Origin: Lachnospiraceae bacterium
GTDB taxonomy: Bacteria; Bacillota; Clostridia; Lachnospirales; Lachnospiraceae
Direction of reading: 5' to 3'
DNA length: 36,591 nt
NCBI GenBank assembly: GCA_024698345.1
Contig: JAILRH010000208.1
Span: forward strand, 1 to 36,591
Below are positions 32,998 through 36,591 of this stretch, one piece after another. Made by a program: the position numbers and the translations under genes. The first letter of the stretch is position 1. Each line of letters begins with the position of its first letter. The notes under the pieces were generated by a model. It saw only the letters and a list, made by a program, of their open reading frames with translations, did no database searches and had not been told where the DNA came from.

Positions 32998-34467
32998 CTA
33001 TTTAATCACGTATTTTTCAGTTTTTCCCCACTTGCCATACTTTATTTTTTTATTGTACATCTTGTACGCTTTAACTCTGAAGTAATACTTAACTCCCCTT
33101 TTGAATTTGTTTTTCTTTAAGTATGCTGTTGTGGATCTGACTGTTGTGGATTTAACTATGATAGATTTCACTGCTTTGCTCTTTGATTTTTTAAACTTTT
33201 TATTATTGCTCCACTGAATCTTATAGCCATCTGCCTTTTTAACTTTCTTAATTGTTATTTTAAGTTTTTTCTTAACAACTCTGATTTTTTTGATTGTAGT
33301 TTTCTTTATTTTTATTTCTGAATTAGCTTTATCTGAATTGTCCTCTGCAGTTACACTTTCATTATTCGAATCTGCCTTCGTACTATTCCCTGAAATCGGC
33401 TGCACTGTTGTAGACTTATCAGTATTATCTTCCGCCGTTTTACTTTCCGATGAAATCTCTTTGGTTGTAGTCTGGTCAGCCACATTTTCTTTCGTCGTAA
33501 TTACCCCGGTTGTGGTTTCTTCAGGTTCAATAAGTTCGTCCGTAGCCATTGGAGAAATGTCTGAAACAATATTCTTATATGCTAAACCTTCCTCTGTAAG
33601 TGAGCCTTCTTCAATATTAAATAATCTTGTATACGCAGTTCCCTCAATATTGCTTGAATAGTCTACAAACCACGCATATCTCTCAACAAAGTCGAGAGAC
33701 TCCATCATTTCACAAGCCTCTTTTATGTACTTTGTCGCCAGTTCATGGCTCATAGGATTTGACAATTTATAACCTGCCCACTGTGTAGATACATCAACAT
33801 TTCCAATTTCGGTAATCCATAATGGAATCTGATACTTGTTATGAAGTCTGGTAAGTGCATCTTTCAATCTTCCCACCGAAGTCGGATCTGTGAAATCCTG
33901 ATAAACATGAACAGTCAGAAAATCAACTCTGTATCCATTTTCTTTGGCTTTTGCCATAAACTGTTCTACCCATGCATCTTCCACAGCTGCCCCTGCAGGA
34001 CTTCCAAGTCTAAGTCCGGTCTCCTCAAGTCTCGGCCAAAGCTTTATTGCTCTGTCCACTGTCATATTGGATTGATCCGGCAAATCCGGTTCATTAAAGG
34101 TCAAAAGATTTCTGTACAATCCTTTCTCTTTTCCTTCCTTAAGGGTTTGAAGATACTGTATTGAAGACACTCCCCAAATCTGTGGCACATACTCAATGCC
34201 TGCTTCATTTGCCTCCGTGGCAACATCATTTGAAATGCCCCAGTTATAAATCCAGGAAACGCCTGCATTTTTAAGCACACCAATATCGCGCTGTTCGCTA
34301 TTGGTGCTTGCATAATACCAACAGCAAAGACCTTTTCTGACAGTCTGCGTGTTGCTTTGAGTTGTAACAATATCAGTGTTATCGGCGCCTGCAACAAATG
34401 AATTATGCGCCGGTATGATTAGTAATAGATTGATTGATAATAGTAATGCTAAAATACGTTTATTCAT
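32998..34467 (-). CDS. Secreted GH128-type beta-glucanase with fibronectin-like tail
   Basis: This 489-residue protein has a signal peptide (1-28) and a TIM-barrel catalytic core (about 45-305) of the Glyco_hydro_cc/GH128 class. Probable acid/base is Glu126 in TFNEPD and nucleophile Glu220 in LWITEIGN; LCCWYYAS, YNWGIS and VHVYQDF also fit. A Thr/Ser/Asp-rich linker leads to a C-terminal Lys-rich fibronectin-III-like domain (about 395-489; GYKIQWSNNKKFKKS, YYFRVKAYK) common in Lachnospiraceae secreted proteins. GH128 enzymes cut beta-1,3-glucans, which suggests fungal or cereal glucan use. AAGGAG precedes the ATG. Its start lies only 42 bases past the distal end of the CRISPR array, and both are read on the minus strand. 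Confidence 0.8.
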   Translation of the reverse strand: MNKRILALLLSINLLLIIPAHNSFVAGADNTDIVTTQSNTQTVRKGLCCWYYASTNSEQRDIGVLKNAGVSWIYNWGISNDVATEANEAGIEYVPQIWGVSSIQYLQTLKEGKEKGLYRNLLTFNEPDLPDQSNMTVDRAIKLWPRLEETGLRLGSPAGAAVEDAWVEQFMAKAKENGYRVDFLTVHVYQDFTDPTSVGRLKDALTRLHNKYQIPLWITEIGNVDVSTQWAGYKLSNPMSHELATKYIKEACEMMESLDFVERYAWFVDYSSNIEGTAYTRLFNIEEGSLTEEGLAYKNIVSDISPMATDELIEPEETTTGVITTKENVADQTTTKEISSESKTAEDNTDKSTTVQPISGNSTKADSNNESVTAEDNSDKANSEIKIKKTTIKKIRVVKKKLKITIKKVKKADGYKIQWSNNKKFKKSKSKAVKSIIVKSTTVRSTTAYLKKNKFKRGVKYYFRVKAYKMYNKKIKYGKWGKTEKYVIK

Positions 34468-34509
34468 GATGTTCTCCTTTTTTAATAGGTTATATATACC
34501 TAGGTGGAA

Positions 34510-36127
34510 GTTTTACTCACATAATAATTTACAAGGTTCTCAAACAACGAAGCAGTACCACCGAACTAGACATCTGTTTTACTTACATAATAATTTACAA
34601 GGTTCTCAAACCCGCTTGCAATCTTAACAGGCGACTATACAGTTTTACTCACATAATAATTTACAAGGTTCTCAAACAACATGTCTAATGTATGGATGAA
34701 AGTATCAGTTTTACTCACATAATAATTTACAAGGTTCTCAAACTTAAACACTGCAAAGGATCTTGCTATTGAAGTTTTACTCACATAATAATTTACAAGG
34801 TTCTCAAACCAATAGGTATGTCTATTTATTTCAATGATTGTTTTACTCACATAATAATTTACAAGGTTCTCAAACTTTGTGTTAAAATAGCCACTGTTAC
34901 AATTGGTTTTACTCACATAATAATTTACAAGGTTCTCAAACAAGTTCCCATTGTAATTGACAAAAACAATGGTTTTACTCACATAATAATTTACAAGGTT
35001 CTCAAACCTTCCAAGAGTTGACGCTATAGTGGTAGGCGTTTTACTCACATAATAATTTACAAGGTTCTCAAACTCATTGTAGTTGACTCTTTTCTCCTTC
35101 AGCGTTTTACTCACATAATAATTTACAAGGTTCTCAAACACTCCTTTAGTGGTAGAAACATACCGACCAGTTTTACTCACATAATAATTTACAAGGTTCT
35201 CAAACATCATTTGTCGATAATCCTTTGCCTTGCTCGTTTTACTCACATAATAATTTACAAGGTTCTCAAACTAGCAATCAATCTTTCAACTGTGTTACGG
35301 TGTTTTACTCACATAATAATTTACAAGGTTCTCAAACTAGGCGACAGAGCTGATGGAGGTTTAGTTGGTTTTACTCACATAATAATTTACAAGGTTCTCA
35401 AACAGTTTGAAAGGAATATCTTTTCAAACCAGCGTTTTACTCACATAATAATTTACAAGGTTCTCAAACCCGTGGAGACGTACTCAATCGAACATTGACG
35501 TTTTACTCACATAATAATTTACAAGGTTCTCAAACACACCTCGCTCAAGTTGAACGAAAATAATCGTTTTACTCACATAATAATTTACAAGGTTCTCAAA
35601 CGCCGAAGGAACGTTCAAGTTTACAATTATAGTTTTACTCACATAATAATTTACAAGGTTCTCAAACTCGTAAGGGTGTTAAAATGCTTATGTCAGGTTT
35701 TACTCACATAATAATTTACAAGGTTCTCAAACTAAGTCCAAAGGAACAAAGCCGCTTTCAGAGTTTTACTCACATAATAATTTACAAGGTTCTCAAACAC
35801 TGGAGACTACCAGGACGCTACAATCCAGGTTTTACTCACATAATAATTTACAAGGTTCTCAAACGCCTCAGCAAGCATTAAATTCATGATTATGTTTTAC
35901 TCACATAATAATTTACAAGGTTCTCAAACCCGACCCTTCCGCGTTGCCATTGGCAACGCGTTTTACTCACATAATAATTTACAAGGTTCTCAAACTTTTC
36001 TTCACCTGTCGGATTAATATCTTTAGTTTTACTCACATAATAATTTACAAGGTTCTCAAACCGAAGACTTCGCGAACGCAATGAGAGAAGAGTTTTACTC
36101 ACATAATAATTTACAAGGTTCTCAAAC
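34510..36127 (-). CRISPR. Type II-A CRISPR array: 25 repeats, 24 spacers
   Basis: The 36-bp repeat on the minus strand begins GTTTGAGAACC, has centre TTGTAAATTATTA and ends TGTGAGTAAAAC. The GTTTGAGA start is typical of type II-A crRNA repeats, and csn2 lies just upstream. Repeats begin at 34510 and recur every 66 bases, with 30-bp spacers except two of 29 bp (35668-35696, 35865-35893). All copies are exact except that at 34576, which has one base change (ACTTAC on the plus strand); this marks the old, leader-distal end. The newest spacer is 36062-36091. Open frames translating the repeat are artefacts. Confidence 0.98.
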
Positions 36128-36185
36128 CTCAAATTAGGTTCTCACCGAACTTTCCATTTGGCATGGTTGTAAATTATTACACCTA
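36128..36185 (-). promoter_or_regulatory. CRISPR leader with type II-A anchoring end
   Basis: On the minus strand the leader ends in ATTTGAG (36128-36134), directly against the first repeat. This is the leader-anchoring sequence I recall for integration in streptococcal type II-A systems. Upstream are TGAGAACCT, an echo of the repeat start, and TAATAATTTACAA (36167-36179), the exact complement of the repeat centre. The leader is short, about 58 bases from the csn2 stop. Confidence 0.85.
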
Positions 36186-36591
36186 TTATTTTATAATCAA
36201 GCAACTATCTTTATCAACGATATACTCATTTTCATCAATTTGCCGCTTGCTTTCACAAGATTCAATTAACAATAAATAGATTTTATTATAATATGCATTT
36301 TTATATAGTTGTTGTATTTCTTCAATTGATAAATACTGTTTAATGCCAACAAAACAAATAGTACTAATGCCACAAAGCGTACTAACTATTTTCACATATT
36401 CTACCAATCTCTCCAACAATGTATGATAATTAGTATCAATTTTAATCGAATACATTTTAAACCAATCTTGCCACTCAAAATCAATACTATATGTTGTTGA
36501 AAAAAATGATATAAATGTTAGAAGCGTCGAATTAATTGATAAAATATTGTTGCAGGAGCAGTATTCGGCAATTACATATAGTATTGATTTT
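36186..36591 (-). CDS. csn2: CRISPR adaptation protein Csn2 (partial, 3' part)
   Basis: The frame stays open from the right edge (last in-frame codon at 36588-36590) to the TAA at 36186-36188, giving at least 134 residues of a protein normally about 220 long. An internal ATG at 36455 is not the start. The C-terminal part fits Csn2: LLERLVEYVKIVSTLCGIS, ICFVGIKQYLSIEEIQQLY, YNKIYLLLIE, then YIVDKDSCLII. Csn2 forms a ring around DNA ends and helps spacer acquisition with Cas1, Cas2 and Cas9 in type II-A systems. In such loci csn2 is the last cas gene next to the leader, as here. cas9, cas1 and cas2 should lie beyond the right edge. The array promoter overlaps its end. Confidence 0.9.
   Translation of the reverse strand, partial: KSILYVIAEYCSCNNILSINSTLLTFISFFSTTYSIDFEWQDWFKMYSIKIDTNYHTLLERLVEYVKIVSTLCGISTICFVGIKQYLSIEEIQQLYKNAYYNKIYLLLIESCESKRQIDENEYIVDKDSCLIIK
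36190..36217 (-). promoter_or_regulatory. Putative pre-crRNA promoter inside the csn2 3' end
   Basis: On the minus strand TTGATA (36212-36217), 16 bases, then TATAAA (36190-36195). Transcription would begin near 36182, about 55 bases before the first repeat, giving the array its own start independent of the cas operon. Confidence 0.6.

Noticed and set aside
34635-36132. Long open frames with the repeated peptide FENLVNYYVSKT or FTHIIIYKVLK
   Set aside because: They are translations of the CRISPR repeats; the 66-bp period is a multiple of 3, which keeps frames open.
36128-36185. A complete tracrRNA in the leader
   Set aside because: Only the 13-nt central anti-repeat is present; the arm pairing with GTTTGAGAACC and the downstream nexus and terminator are missing. 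The tracrRNA is more likely beside cas9, outside the window.
36186-36455. A complete 89-residue gene starting at the ATG at 36455
   Set aside because: The frame continues open to the right edge with Csn2-like sequence, so this ATG is internal to a partial csn2.

Overview
This AT-rich window most likely comes from a chromosome of a Lachnospiraceae-type Clostridium-class Firmicute. The evidence is a GlgC/GlgD pair, SpoVG, a DnaD/DnaC loader pair, a long (~390 aa) PRPP synthetase, a DUF4179-type anti-sigma factor, BIG2/LRR and fibronectin-tailed secreted proteins, and AGGAGG ribosome-binding sites throughout. The genus cannot be fixed from sequence alone.

Layout. 1-2950: the tail of an unknown gene, spoVG, and a glgC-glgD glycogen operon (minus). 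3518-8714: murC, a cluster of DnaA-box-like 9-mers, dnaD-like and dnaC-like helicase-loading genes, and prs (plus). 9033-10617: an ECF sigma factor overlapping its probable membrane anti-sigma. 10804-13779: a yhaO-yhaN nuclease/ATPase pair (minus). 14033-15016: L-asparaginase (minus). 15369-17494: a Fur-family (probably Zur) regulator with a znuC-znuB metal-uptake pair but no binding protein. 17596-18825: a CapA-family protein. 19025-19729: a membrane protein of unknown function. 20208-21803: prfC. 21954-24452: a secreted BIG2/leucine-rich-repeat protein. 24707-25924: an AlaA-type aminotransferase with a near-consensus promoter. 26062-27666: a secreted Ig-like repeat protein. 27921-29790: an intact IS1182-family element with an 8-bp target duplication, inserted in one arm of a palindrome. 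29871-34467: a CNNM/CorC transporter, a Pr6Pr-type membrane protein, an alpha/beta hydrolase and a secreted GH128-type glycosidase. 34510-36591: a type II-A CRISPR array (25 repeats, 24 spacers) with its leader, and the 3' part of csn2 running off the right edge, all read on the minus strand.

The CRISPR locus and the intergenic DNA stand out. The leader ends in ATTTGAG directly against the first repeat and has a promoter inside the end of csn2. It also carries a 13-nt block that is the exact complement of the repeat centre. The intergenic DNA shows a recurring pattern: segments holding a gene's stop codon or ribosome-binding site are present in two to five imperfect tandem copies (dnaD, asparaginase, zur, znuB, prfC, alaA ends; zur and yhaO starts), and the prs stop codon lies in a 17-bp perfect inverted repeat. 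A structured segment at about 19900-20110 looks like a possible small RNA.

All calls come from reading the sequence and recalled family features. No database search was run.
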